Of a stretch of 64,000 bases of DNA, positions 18,247-26,723 are shown piece by piece; the stretch's first letter is position 1; each line of letters begins with the position of its first letter. The translations under genes were made by a program, and so were the position numbers. Source of the DNA: Streptomyces sp. MJM8645 (GTDB lineage Bacteria > Actinomycetota > Actinomycetes > Streptomycetales > Streptomycetaceae). The DNA is taken from positions 310,001 through 374,000 of the forward strand of contig NZ_LJJF01000001.1 of NCBI RefSeq assembly GCF_001625365.1, in the 5' to 3' direction. The notes under the pieces were generated by a model. That model did not search any database. It saw only the letters and a list, made by a program, of their open reading frames with translations, and was not told where the DNA came from.

Positions 18247-18301
18247 GCCAGGCGGGACGTGCAGGCCTTGCGGGCCGGCACCGGCCGGCTGCTCAGCCCC
18301 G

Positions 18302-19921
18302 TCAGGCCGCCGGGAAGATCGCCGCGTCCGGCTTCAGCAGCTGGCCCGGCTTCGGCGCGGTGCCGTCCACCAGGTAGCGGGTGACCAGCGCGTTCAGCGC
18401 CTGGCTGCGGCCGACGGCGCAGTGCTCGATCGAGTCCACGCTGACCAGCACGGCGTTGCCCAGCTGCTGCTGCATCCGCTGGGCGAACTTGTACTGGGTG
18501 GCCGGGTCGTAGAGGTTGCCGATCACCATGACGGTGTTCGAGGTCTTCTTGTTCCACGGGCCGCTGAAGCGCTCGGCGTCCCGGGCCGGGGCCGGCCAGC
18601 TCGCGCAGGCGGGCGCGTCGAAGGCCTGGTAGCGGCCGAAGGTCGGCGACTCCTTCTCCCAGGCCTTGGCGACGTTCGGGAAGACCCGGTCGTTCGACGG
18701 GTACGGCTTGTCCTGGCAGTTGACGCCCATGTAGGAGTCGTCGGCGGTGTACTCGGAGTCGACCGGGGCCTCGCGCAGCGCCCGCGGGGCGTTCACCGCG
18801 AGGATGTTGGCGTCGTCGTCCGAGACGGTCGCCTTCGGCGCCATCAGGGTGTTCGCGGCCGGCTTCTGGACCAGCTGGTACGTCGCCTGCAGCGACTTGG
18901 CCAGCGGCGCCAGCTTGGCCTGCGAGTACAGCGCGCTGGCCACCTCGCTGGTGAAGGTGCTCAGCGTCACCTGGGAGCCGTTCGGCAGGGTGACCGGGCT
19001 GGTCCGCAGGTGGTCGCGGAGCTGGTCGAACTTGGCCCGGGTGTCGCCCTCGCCAAAGGCGCAGCGCGGGGCGCCGGCGGCCTGGCAGCGCTTCAGGAAC
19101 TCGTCCAGGGCCAGCTCGAAGCCGCCCGCCCGCTGACGGTCGTACTCCAGGCCGTCGTGCAGGCGCAGGTTCGGGTCGACGTTGCCGTCGACGATGATCG
19201 TGCGCACCTTGTTCGGGTACATCCCGGCGTAGGTCGCGCCGATCAGGGTGCCGTAGGAGAACCCGGCGAAGTTGAGCTGGGAGTCGCCGACGGCGCGGCG
19301 CATCCGGTCGAGGTCACGGACCACGTTGATGGTCGACATGTGCTCGATCAGCGGGCCGGCGTTCTTGCTGCACGCGTCGGTGTAGTCCTGGTCCGCGTCC
19401 AGCGTCTCGTTGATCTCGGCCTTGGTGACCGGCACGCCGACCATGCGGCCGTTGACCGCGTCGGCGTCCTCCTGGGTCTTGAAGCACTTGAGCGGGTTGC
19501 TCCGGGCCACGCCGCGGGGGTCGAAGCCGACCAGGTCGAAGCGCGACTGCACCTCGGTACCGAATCGGGTGGTGGTCGCCCACAGGTAGCCGCTACCACC
19601 CGGGCCGCCCGGGTTGAGGAACAGCGAGCCGATCCGCTTGGACGGGTCGCTCGCCCGCCGGCGCATCATGGCGATGCCGATCTTCTCACCCGACGGGTTG
19701 TCATAGTCCAGCGGCACCGGGTACACGGCACAGTCGTAGATGCCTGGGTCCGGCTTGCTCGGGTCGGGGTTACACGGGGTCCAGTTGACAGCGGCGACCT
19801 TCGCCTCGGCCGCCGCACCCGGCGCCAGGTCTATCGGCGCCGCCGACGCCGCGACAGCACTACCGGTGACGAGGGCGAGGGCGCAGGTGACCGCTCCGGC
19901 CAGCGTGGATATACGGGACAA
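18302..19921 (-). CDS. Secreted S33 peptidase, tripeptidyl-aminopeptidase-like
   Basis: TTG 19921 follows GAGGAGG, which decides the start. The product has 539 residues. It has a Sec signal peptide ending near ASA-AP (about 27). The alpha/beta-hydrolase core has an LFLNPGGPGGSG oxyanion loop (101-111) and a GFSYG elbow with catalytic Ser 222. A late DPATQ supplies the Asp region, and IEHCAVG holds the catalytic His. The size and motifs match streptomycete Tap/SlpD/SlpE-type secreted aminopeptidases, which remove N-terminal tripeptides from exported proteins. The upstream region 19922-20060 is AT-rich and probably holds the promoter. Confidence 0.88.
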   Translation of the reverse strand: MSRISTLAGAVTCALALVTGSAVAASAAPIDLAPGAAAEAKVAAVNWTPCNPDPSKPDPGIYDCAVYPVPLDYDNPSGEKIGIAMMRRRASDPSKRIGSLFLNPGGPGGSGYLWATTTRFGTEVQSRFDLVGFDPRGVARSNPLKCFKTQEDADAVNGRMVGVPVTKAEINETLDADQDYTDACSKNAGPLIEHMSTINVVRDLDRMRRAVGDSQLNFAGFSYGTLIGATYAGMYPNKVRTIIVDGNVDPNLRLHDGLEYDRQRAGGFELALDEFLKRCQAAGAPRCAFGEGDTRAKFDQLRDHLRTSPVTLPNGSQVTLSTFTSEVASALYSQAKLAPLAKSLQATYQLVQKPAANTLMAPKATVSDDDANILAVNAPRALREAPVDSEYTADDSYMGVNCQDKPYPSNDRVFPNVAKAWEKESPTFGRYQAFDAPACASWPAPARDAERFSGPWNKKTSNTVMVIGNLYDPATQYKFAQRMQQQLGNAVLVSVDSIEHCAVGRSQALNALVTRYLVDGTAPKPGQLLKPDAAIFPAA

Positions 19922-20090
19922 GGAACCTCCTCAGTACTGAAAGGGCGGCCCCAGCCTGTCAGTCTGAGATCTCCATGTGAAGACCTGGAAGCAGCGTAAA
20001 TGTTTCGATGGCTTCCATTTTGCGACCGGATTATTCTGTGAATGAACCAACTTGACGGTTGATTGACCTGATGACTCGTCACCATGGAAC

Positions 20091-20190
20091 CCGGACACCC
20101 GGACACCCGGACACCCGGACACCCGGACACCCGGCGCCGCTCGACGGCCGGAGCGCCGCTCGACAGCCGGAGCGCCGCTCGACAGCCGGC
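20091..20190 (+). repeat. 8-bp and 19-bp tandem repeats between peptidase and marR
   Basis: CCGGACAC is repeated five times without a break (20091-20130), then come three 19-bp copies of GCGCCGCTCGACAGCCGGA (20134-20152, 20153-20171, 20172-20190, one base differing in the first). They sit in the 403-bp gap between two divergent genes. The remainder is AT-rich on the peptidase side and GC-rich near marR; no gene is seen. Confidence 0.85.
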
Positions 20191-20324
20191 AGAGCACCCG
20201 CCCGCACACCCGCCCGCCGCCGACGCCCGGCCGCCCCGCGCAGCGCGGCCGCCTTCGGACGCCGGACATCGAACGCCGGACGGTCGACTTGACCGGGAAA
20301 CTGATGAGGCGCCATATTACTTTC

Positions 20325-20846
20325 ATGACGCAACGCCCCGACGCCGGCAGCGGCGCCCCCACCCTCGATCAGGCGCGCCGCCAGATCGCCCGCTACGGCC
20401 TCACGGCCGACCCGCAGGCGGTCCTGGTCGCAGCCAGGCTGATGGCGGCGGGCGCCCGGATCGGCCAGGCCGGGGAGGTGCACTTCGCCCGGTTCGGGCT
20501 CTCCACCGGCCGCTACCGACTGCTGGCCGATCTGGAGGACCACGGCGGCGAGAAGTCGCCCTCCCAGCTCGCGGCCGGCCTCGGCGTCTCGCGGGCGACC
20601 GTGACCGGCCTGGTGGACGGCCTGGAGCGGGAGGGCCTGGTGGTCCGCCGCCCGTCCGCCGAGGACGGCCGCGCCAACGTGGTGGTCCTCACCGCACGCG
20701 GCGCACAGCGGCTGCGCGATCTGGCGCCCGAGCACTTCGCCCGGATGCAGGCGCTGGTCGGCGGGCTCTCGGTCGAGGAGCGCGCCACCTTCCTCGACCT
20801 CCTGGCCAGGGTGGTCGAGGGCGCCGACGCGCTGACCGCGGACTGA
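20325..20846 (+). CDS. MarR-family transcriptional regulator
   Basis: 173 residues from ATG 20325. An in-frame ATG at 20304 with GGGAA upstream is an alternative start. The winged helix reads SPSQLAAGLGVSRATVTGLVDGLEREGLVVRRPSAEDGR, typical of MarR recognition helix and wing; the D-R pair of the wing is present. MarR proteins bind palindromes as dimers and release on binding phenolic or oxidant ligands. The twin palindromes at 20898-20940, just downstream of its terminator and ahead of the next operon, are the likely targets. Confidence 0.85.
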   Translation: MTQRPDAGSGAPTLDQARRQIARYGLTADPQAVLVAARLMAAGARIGQAGEVHFARFGLSTGRYRLLADLEDHGGEKSPSQLAAGLGVSRATVTGLVDGLEREGLVVRRPSAEDGRANVVVLTARGAQRLRDLAPEHFARMQALVGGLSVEERATFLDLLARVVEGADALTAD

Positions 20847-20858
20847 CCCGGTCGAGAA

Positions 20859-20885
20859 CGGCGGGCCGCGCAAGGCGGCCCGCCG
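20859..20885 (+). terminator. Hairpin terminator after marR
   Basis: Perfect 11-bp stem CGGCGGGCCGC with a 5-nt loop GCAAG, starting 13 bp past the marR stop. No T-run, as is common in high-GC actinomycetes. Confidence 0.8.
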
Positions 20886-20897
20886 ACTTCACGACCC

Positions 20898-20940
20898 AAT
20901 AGTTAGGCACCTAATCACAAATAGTTAGCTACCTAATCAC
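20898..20940. promoter_or_regulatory. Twin MarR-type operators, 22 bp apart
   Basis: AATAGTTAGGCACCTAATCA at 20898 and AATAGTTAGCTACCTAATCA at 20920. Each has a TAGTTAG/CCTAATCA dyad, and the copies lie 22 bp apart (two helical turns). They are strikingly AT-rich, sit directly upstream of the ATG at 20972 and overlap the likely core promoter, so repression by the adjacent MarR is expected. Confidence 0.8.
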
Positions 20941-20971
20941 TTTCACCCCAGCACCTCCGCAGGAGAGGCCC

Positions 20972-21454
20972 ATGAGCAAGAAAGCACCCGGCGCACCACC
21001 CCCCTTCACCCTGTGGCGGGAGGTCCTCGTCGCCTACGCGATGCCCGCCGTGATGGCCGGGATCGGCGGGGCCGTCACGCACCAGCCGCAGCTGATGATC
21101 GCCGCGGCCACCACGATCGGCGGCACCTCGGCCGTCGTCGCCACCCTGGTCGGCTCCGCCCTGCGGCGCCGGTCCAACCGCTCCCCGGGCGGCCGGGCAC
21201 CGCACGCCCTGCTGGCCCCCGCACTCGGCCTGGCCGCCGCGGCCGTCGCACTCGCCGTCGGCCTCGCGGCCGCGCACTGGCTGCCGCAGATCCACGGGCT
21301 CGCCACCAGCCCCTGGCCCGGCCGCCTTCCGATCGACCTGCCGGTCTCGTCGGCGATCGCGGCCACCGTGATCACCTGGCGCTGGCGCGGCAGCCGCCGG
21401 CCCCGATCCCCGCAGCACCGACTCTCCACCCGACCGGAAGGACAGACCTCATGA
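20972..21454 (+). CDS. Small integral membrane protein of unknown function
   Basis: ATG 20972 follows GCAGGAGAG. The product has 160 residues with about four hydrophobic segments (about 18-38, 40-60, 83-105, 125-140) and a basic C-terminus. No family is recognised. Its stop overlaps the next start by 4 nt (ATGA), so it is translationally coupled to the NmrA-like gene, and both lie behind the twin MarR operators. A role in redox or xenobiotic response is inferred only from that context. Confidence 0.75.
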   Translation: MSKKAPGAPPPFTLWREVLVAYAMPAVMAGIGGAVTHQPQLMIAAATTIGGTSAVVATLVGSALRRRSNRSPGGRAPHALLAPALGLAAAAVALAVGLAAAHWLPQIHGLATSPWPGRLPIDLPVSSAIAATVITWRWRGSRRPRSPQHRLSTRPEGQTS

Positions 21455-22317
21455 TCGTCGTCATGGGCGCCGGAGGCGCCACCGGCGGTGCCACCCTGCG
21501 CAGCCTCGCCGCCCTCGGTGCACCGAGCCGCTCACTCAGCCGCGACCCCGCCCGCCTCGCGGCCGGACTCGACGACCGGACCCTCGCACTGACCGAGACG
21601 CTTCCGGCCGACGCCGCCGACCCGGACTCGCTGCGCGCGGCCTTCCGCGGCGCGCACCAGCTCTTCCTCACCATGGCCAACGGCCCGCACCAGGTCGAGC
21701 ACGAGCTGGCCGCGATCGACGCGGCAGTCGAGAGCGGCGTGGAGCACATCGTCAAGATCTCCGCACCCGCAGCCGAACCGGACTCCCCCGTGGCCGTCTC
21801 GCGCGGCCACCATCTGATCGAGGAGCGCCTGCGCGCGTCCGGTGTCACCGGGACGGTGCTGCGGCCGTACGCATTCATGCAGAAGCTGTTGCTGCTGGCA
21901 CCCGGCATCGCCGCCGCCGGGGTGGTGCACGGCGCCATGGGCCAGGCCCGCTGCAACTACGTCGACGCCCGGGACATCGGCGACGCCGCGGCCGGGGTGC
22001 TCACCCGCCCGGAGCTCGCCGGCGGAACGTATCCGCTCACCGGCGGCCGGGCGTACAGCTACCCGGAGCTCACCGGGCTGCTCGGCGAGCTGCTCGGCCG
22101 CCCGGTCCGCTACCTCGACCTGCCCCCGGCCGGGCTGCACGCCCATCTGGTCGAGCGGGCCGGGATGCCGCCCTGGCTGGCCTCCCACGTGGTGGAGATC
22201 CAGCAGCTCGCGGTGGTCCGCCAGGAGGCACCCGACGACACCCTCACCCACCTCACCGGGCGCGCCCCGCGCACCCTGGAGGCGTTCCTCCAGGAGCACC
22301 TGCACTGCTTCCGCTGA
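21451..22317 (+). CDS. NmrA-like NAD(P)-binding protein / azoreductase-like SDR
   Basis: ATG 21451 overlaps the upstream stop. The product has 288 residues. The N-terminus MIVVMGAGGATGG is the atypical-SDR glycine motif (GxGGxTG). The body (HIVKISAP, YVDARDIGDAAAGVL, TGGRAYSY) matches NmrA/QOR2/azoreductase-type proteins that act as redox sensors or quinone and azo reductases. It lacks a clear YxxxK catalytic pair, as is usual for the family. Control by MarR, whose ligands are often quinones or phenols, fits a quinone-handling role. Confidence 0.85.
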   Translation: MIVVMGAGGATGGATLRSLAALGAPSRSLSRDPARLAAGLDDRTLALTETLPADAADPDSLRAAFRGAHQLFLTMANGPHQVEHELAAIDAAVESGVEHIVKISAPAAEPDSPVAVSRGHHLIEERLRASGVTGTVLRPYAFMQKLLLLAPGIAAAGVVHGAMGQARCNYVDARDIGDAAAGVLTRPELAGGTYPLTGGRAYSYPELTGLLGELLGRPVRYLDLPPAGLHAHLVERAGMPPWLASHVVEIQQLAVVRQEAPDDTLTHLTGRAPRTLEAFLQEHLHCFR

Positions 22318-22766
22318 CCGGTCGGGCGCCACTCGGGCACCACCCGGGCGTCATTCGGGCGCCTCTCGGACACCGCTCCGACAGCGCTCCGACACCATGG
22401 CGGGCCCGGCTGCCAGGCCGGAACCGGGCCGGGAAGCCGGGCCCGCCACCCGAAGGGAGCAGCATTCGCTGTGGCGTGGATCACGATCGAGAATTCGTCC
22501 TGACGATCCGTCAATTCGACTGACATCCAGTCACATGACTTCCACGCCTATCCAGTTGTTGACTGACACAACGTCAGCTCAGGCCATTTCCGGCCTAGTT
22601 GGGCCAGGTGTCGGGCCGTACGGCGCCTCGCACCCGGGGCTACCATCAGTCGGGTTGTCCGCTCCGGCCCCGGAGTGGGGTCACCCCGTCAGGCGAGTGC
22701 TCCCACCGCCCCGAAGGGCCGGGCATCAGTCGGAACGGGGCGAGGACGAGGAGCGTACGGGCTGCC
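22318..22766 (+). promoter_or_regulatory. 449-bp upstream region of the pls-like gene
   Basis: The first part (22320-22400) has loose repeats of GGGCGC/TCGGGCACC and CTCCGACA. The part from 22480 is AT-richer and holds several TGAC/GTCA half-sites plus the dyad GTTGT-TGACTGAC-ACAAC around 22555-22572, which contains a TTGACT -35-like hexamer. A TACCAT -10-like hexamer lies near 22641, but no well-spaced pair was found. GAGGAG near 22748 is a distant ribosome-binding candidate for ATG 22767. Confidence 0.4.
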
Positions 22767-25700
22767 ATGACAGCTGAACCGAGCACGGAGCAGTCCCCCA
22801 CGTCGCCCCAGGCCACACCACCCCGAGCCACTCAGCCCCAAGCCACGCCACCCCATGCCACACCGCCGCAGGCCCTCTTCCCGGGCCGTCCGGCCGCCGC
22901 ACCGCGCACCCTGGTCGACGTCCTGGACGCCACCGTCCGCGACCACCCCGACGAGCCGGCCCTGGACGACGGGCGCACCGTGCTCGGCTACCGCGCCCTG
23001 GCCGCCGAGGTCGAGCAGCTGCGCCGCCGGCTGGCCGCCGCCGGGATCGGCCCTGGCGACCGGGTGGGCGTGCGGGTGCCCTCGGGCACCAACGACCTGT
23101 ACGTCTCGATCCTCGCCGTGCTCGCCGCCGGCGCCGCCTACGTGCCGGTCGACGCCGAGGACCCGGACGAGCGCGCCCAGCTGGTCTTCGGGGAGGCCGG
23201 CGTCGCCGCGGTGCTCGGCGCCGACCGCGCGCTGACCGTCCACCGCGAACGCCCGGTGCCCCACCCCGGCGAGGCGGCCGCGGACCACCGCCCCCGCCCC
23301 GCGCCGACCGACGACGCCTGGATCATCTTCACCTCCGGCTCCACCGGCCGCCCCAAGGGCGTGGCCGTCACCCACCGCAACGCCGCCGCCTTCGTCGACG
23401 CCGAGGCGGCACTCTTCCTCCAGGACGAGCCGATCGGCCCCGGCGACCGGGTGATGGCCGGCCTGTCGGTGGCCTTCGACGCCTCCTGCGAGGAGATGTG
23501 GCTGGCCTGGCGCCACGGCGCCTGCCTGGTGCCCGTCCCCCGCTCCCAGGTGCGCAGCGGCGCCGACCTCGGCCCCTGGCTGGCGGAGCAGGAGATCACC
23601 GTGGTCTCCACCGTCCCGACGCTGGCCGCGCTCTGGCCAGCCGAGGCGCTCAACGAGGTGCGGCTGCTGATCTTCGGCGGCGAGGCCTGCCCGCCGGAGC
23701 TGGTGCAGCGGCTGGTCACCGAGGGCCGCGAGGTCTGGAACACCTACGGCCCCACCGAGGCCACCGTGGTCGCCTGCGCCGCGCTGCTGACCGGCGACGG
23801 CCCGGTCCGGATCGGCCTGCCGCTGGACGGCTGGGACCTCGCCGTGGTCGACGAGGCCGGCGAGCCGGTCGCGCCCGGCGGCACCGGCCAGCTGGTGATC
23901 GGCGGGGTCGGCCTGGCCCGCTACCTCGACCCGGAGAAGGACGCCGAGAAGTACGCGCCGCTGGCCTCGCTCGGCTGGGAGCGCGCGTACCGCAGCGGCG
24001 ACCTGGTCCAGGCCGACCCGGCCGGCCTGCTGTTCCTCGGCCGCACCGACGAGCAGATCAAGCTCGGCGGCCGCCGGATCGAACTCGGCGAGGTCGACGC
24101 GGCGCTCCAGGCCCTGCCCGGCGTGGCGGGCGCGGCCGCCGCCGTCCGCACCGCGCGCGGTGGCAACCAGCTGTTGGTCGGCTACCTGGTCGTCCAGGAC
24201 GGCTTCGACCGCGAGCAGTCCGTCGAACGGCTGCGCGCCGAGCTGCCGGCCGCCCTGGTGCCGCTGCTCGCGCCGGTCGACGCCCTGCCCACCCGCACCT
24301 CCGGCAAGGTCGACCGGGCCGCGCTGCCCTGGCCGCTGCCCGAGCTGGAGAACGCCGGGCCGAGCGAGCAGCTGTACGGCACCGAGGCCTGGCTGGCCGA
24401 GCAGTGGGCCGAGATCCTCGGTGTGGCGGTGAGCGGCCCGCGCGACGACTTCTTCGGCATCGGCGGCGGCAGCCTGGCCGCCGCCCGGCTCACCACGCTG
24501 CTGCGCACCCGCTACCCGAACGCCGCCGTGCTGGACGTCTACCAGCACCCGACGCTGCGCAAGCTCGCCCGGCACCTGGAGCGCACCGCCGCCCAGGGCG
24601 GCCAGGCCCGCACCGTCGCGCTGGTGCCGACCAGGGCCAAGCTGCTCCAGCTGCTCCTACTGATCCCGCTGTTCACCGTGGTCGGCCTGCGCTGGACGGT
24701 CGCCCTGCTGGCCGCCGGGAACCTGCTCTCCCACCTCGGCGACTACCCGTGGGCGCCCACCGCCTCGTGGTGGGCGGTCGGCGCGGGCGCCCTGGCGCTG
24801 TACACCCCGGCGGGCCGGCTGGCGATCGCGGCCGGCGGCGCCCGGCTGCTGCTGCGCGGCCTGCGCCCGGGCAGCCATCCGCGCGGCGGCGCCATCCACC
24901 TGCGGCTCTGGACCGCCGAGCGGCTCGCCGAGCTCAGCGGCGCCACCGCACTGTCCGGCGCCTGGCTGGTCCGCTACGCCCGGGCGCTGGGTGCCAAGGT
25001 CGGGCCCGAGGTGGACCTGCACTCGCTGCCGCCGGTCACCGGGATGCTGAAGCTGGGCCGGGGCTGCGCCGTCGAGGCCGAGGTGGACCTGTGCGGCTAC
25101 TGGCTGGACGGCGACCGGCTGGAGGTCGGCCAGGTCAAGGTCGGCTCCGGCGCCGTGGTCGGCACCCGCTCGACCCTGCTGCCCGGCGCCCGGGTCGGCA
25201 AGCGCGCCCAGGTGCTGCCCGGCTCCAGCGTCACCGGGCAGGTGCCGACCGGCCAGCGCTGGGGCGGCGCGCCCGCCGTCAAGCTGGGCCGCGTCGAGCG
25301 GGCGTGGCCCAAGGAGCGCCCGCCGCACCGGGCCTTCTGGGCCGCGCTCTACGGCGCCAGCGGCACGGCGCTCGGCCTGCTCCCGGTGGCGCCCGCGCTG
25401 GCCGCGCTCGCGGTCCTCGCCGGATTCGTCCACCAGGGCGACGACCTCGGTGCGGCGCTCGGCGGCGCGCTGCTCGGCCTGCTGCCCGCCACCCTGGCGT
25501 ACGGCGCGGTGTACGCGGCGCAGCTGGTGGCCGCCGTCCGGTTGCTGAGCCGCGGTCTGGTCCCCGGGGTGCACCCGCTGCACGGCCGGGTCGGCTGGCA
25601 GGCGTGGACCGTCACCCAGCTGATGGACCGGGCCCGGGAGGTGCTGTTCCCGCTGTACGCGGGACTGGTCACGCCGCTGTGGCTGCGGGCGCTCGGGATG

Positions 25701-26723
25701 AGGGTCGGCCGGGGCGCGGAGGTGTCCACGGTGCTGGCGCTGCCCAGCCTGACCACCGTCGGCGACGGCGCGTTCCTGGCCGACGACACCCTGATCGCGC
25801 CGTACGAGCTGGGCGGCGGCTGGGTGCGGCTCGGCGAGGCGAAGGTCGGCGAGCGGGCGTTCCTCGGGAACTCGGGAATGACCGCGCCGGGGCGGGCGGT
25901 GCCCAAGCGGGGCCTGGTGGGCGTGCTGTCGGCGACGCCGGAGAAGGCCAAGAAGGGCGGCTCGTACCTGGGCATGCCGCCGATGCGGCTGCCGCGCGCG
26001 GCGGACGAGGCCGACCAGAGCCTGACCTACGAGCCGCCGGCCCGGCTGCTCTGGGCGCGCGGACTGGTCGAGCTGGCCCGGCTGCTGCCGGTGCTCGCCT
26101 CGGGGGCGCTCGGCATGCTGACCGTCGCGGTGCTGTCCCGGCTGTCCGTCTCCTGGCCGGCGGGCGTGGCCGCGCTGCTCTCGGGCCTGGTGCTGCTGGG
26201 CGCCGGCGCGGTGGCCTGCCTGGTCGCGGTGGCGGCGAAGTGGCTGCTGGTCGGCCGGTTCCGGGCGGTGGAGCACCCGCTGTGGAGCAGCTTCGTGTGG
26301 CGCAACGAGCTCGCGGACACCTTCGTCGAGGTGCTGGCGGTGCCGTGGCTGGTCGGCGCGGTGCCGGGCACGCCGGTGCTGAACCTCTGGCTGCGGGCGC
26401 TCGGCGCGCGCGTCGGCCGCGGCGTCTGGTGCGAGAGCTACTGGCTGCCGGAGGCGGACCTGGTCACCCTCGGGGACGGCGTCACCATCAACCGGGGCTG
26501 CGTGGTGCAGACGCACCTCTTCCACGACCGGATCATGCGGATGGATACTGTGATCCTCCGCGAGGGCGCCACCCTGGGCCCGGGCGGCATCGTGCTGCCC
26601 GGCAGCACGGTGGGCGCGCGCAGCACGCTGGGCCCGGCCTCGCTGGTGATGCGCGCCGAGTCCGTCCCCGCCGACACGCGGTGGCTGGGCAACCCCATCG
26701 AGGCGTGGCAGCCCACGCCATGA
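22767..26723 (+). CDS. pls: Pls/PosA-type peptide synthetase, probable epsilon-poly-L-lysine synthetase
   Basis: The product is 1318 residues, almost exactly the length I recall for characterised epsilon-poly-lysine synthetase. Order: an adenylation domain (about 44-525) with TSGSTGRPKG (189-198), YGPTEA, YRSGD and the catalytic Lys in TSGKVDR (514). Then a thiolation domain (about 535-605) with the phosphopantetheine Ser in GIGGGSL (569). Then paired transmembrane helices alternating with three soluble blocks, which look like left-handed beta-helix (hexapeptide) segments. There is no condensation or thioesterase domain of the usual kind. The specificity residues (D238, A239, E242, S281, I302, G304, T326, V334, V335, K514) spell DAESIGTVVK, 8 of 10 identical to the bacitracin lysine code DAESIGSVCK as I recall it. 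The membrane enzyme should polymerise lysine through epsilon-amino linkages. The stop overlaps the M1 peptidase start (ATGA). Another basic monomer remains possible. Confidence 0.85.
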   Translation: MTAEPSTEQSPTSPQATPPRATQPQATPPHATPPQALFPGRPAAAPRTLVDVLDATVRDHPDEPALDDGRTVLGYRALAAEVEQLRRRLAAAGIGPGDRVGVRVPSGTNDLYVSILAVLAAGAAYVPVDAEDPDERAQLVFGEAGVAAVLGADRALTVHRERPVPHPGEAAADHRPRPAPTDDAWIIFTSGSTGRPKGVAVTHRNAAAFVDAEAALFLQDEPIGPGDRVMAGLSVAFDASCEEMWLAWRHGACLVPVPRSQVRSGADLGPWLAEQEITVVSTVPTLAALWPAEALNEVRLLIFGGEACPPELVQRLVTEGREVWNTYGPTEATVVACAALLTGDGPVRIGLPLDGWDLAVVDEAGEPVAPGGTGQLVIGGVGLARYLDPEKDAEKYAPLASLGWERAYRSGDLVQADPAGLLFLGRTDEQIKLGGRRIELGEVDAALQALPGVAGAAAAVRTARGGNQLLVGYLVVQDGFDREQSVERLRAELPAALVPLLAPVDALPTRTSGKVDRAALPWPLPELENAGPSEQLYGTEAWLAEQWAEILGVAVSGPRDDFFGIGGGSLAAARLTTLLRTRYPNAAVLDVYQHPTLRKLARHLERTAAQGGQARTVALVPTRAKLLQLLLLIPLFTVVGLRWTVALLAAGNLLSHLGDYPWAPTASWWAVGAGALALYTPAGRLAIAAGGARLLLRGLRPGSHPRGGAIHLRLWTAERLAELSGATALSGAWLVRYARALGAKVGPEVDLHSLPPVTGMLKLGRGCAVEAEVDLCGYWLDGDRLEVGQVKVGSGAVVGTRSTLLPGARVGKRAQVLPGSSVTGQVPTGQRWGGAPAVKLGRVERAWPKERPPHRAFWAALYGASGTALGLLPVAPALAALAVLAGFVHQGDDLGAALGGALLGLLPATLAYGAVYAAQLVAAVRLLSRGLVPGVHPLHGRVGWQAWTVTQLMDRAREVLFPLYAGLVTPLWLRALGMRVGRGAEVSTVLALPSLTTVGDGAFLADDTLIAPYELGGGWVRLGEAKVGERAFLGNSGMTAPGRAVPKRGLVGVLSATPEKAKKGGSYLGMPPMRLPRAADEADQSLTYEPPARLLWARGLVELARLLPVLASGALGMLTVAVLSRLSVSWPAGVAALLSGLVLLGAGAVACLVAVAAKWLLVGRFRAVEHPLWSSFVWRNELADTFVEVLAVPWLVGAVPGTPVLNLWLRALGARVGRGVWCESYWLPEADLVTLGDGVTINRGCVVQTHLFHDRIMRMDTVILREGATLGPGGIVLPGSTVGARSTLGPASLVMRAESVPADTRWLGNPIEAWQPTP

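Noticed and set aside
20091-20190. CRISPR array
   Set aside because: Units are contiguous without spacers and too short.
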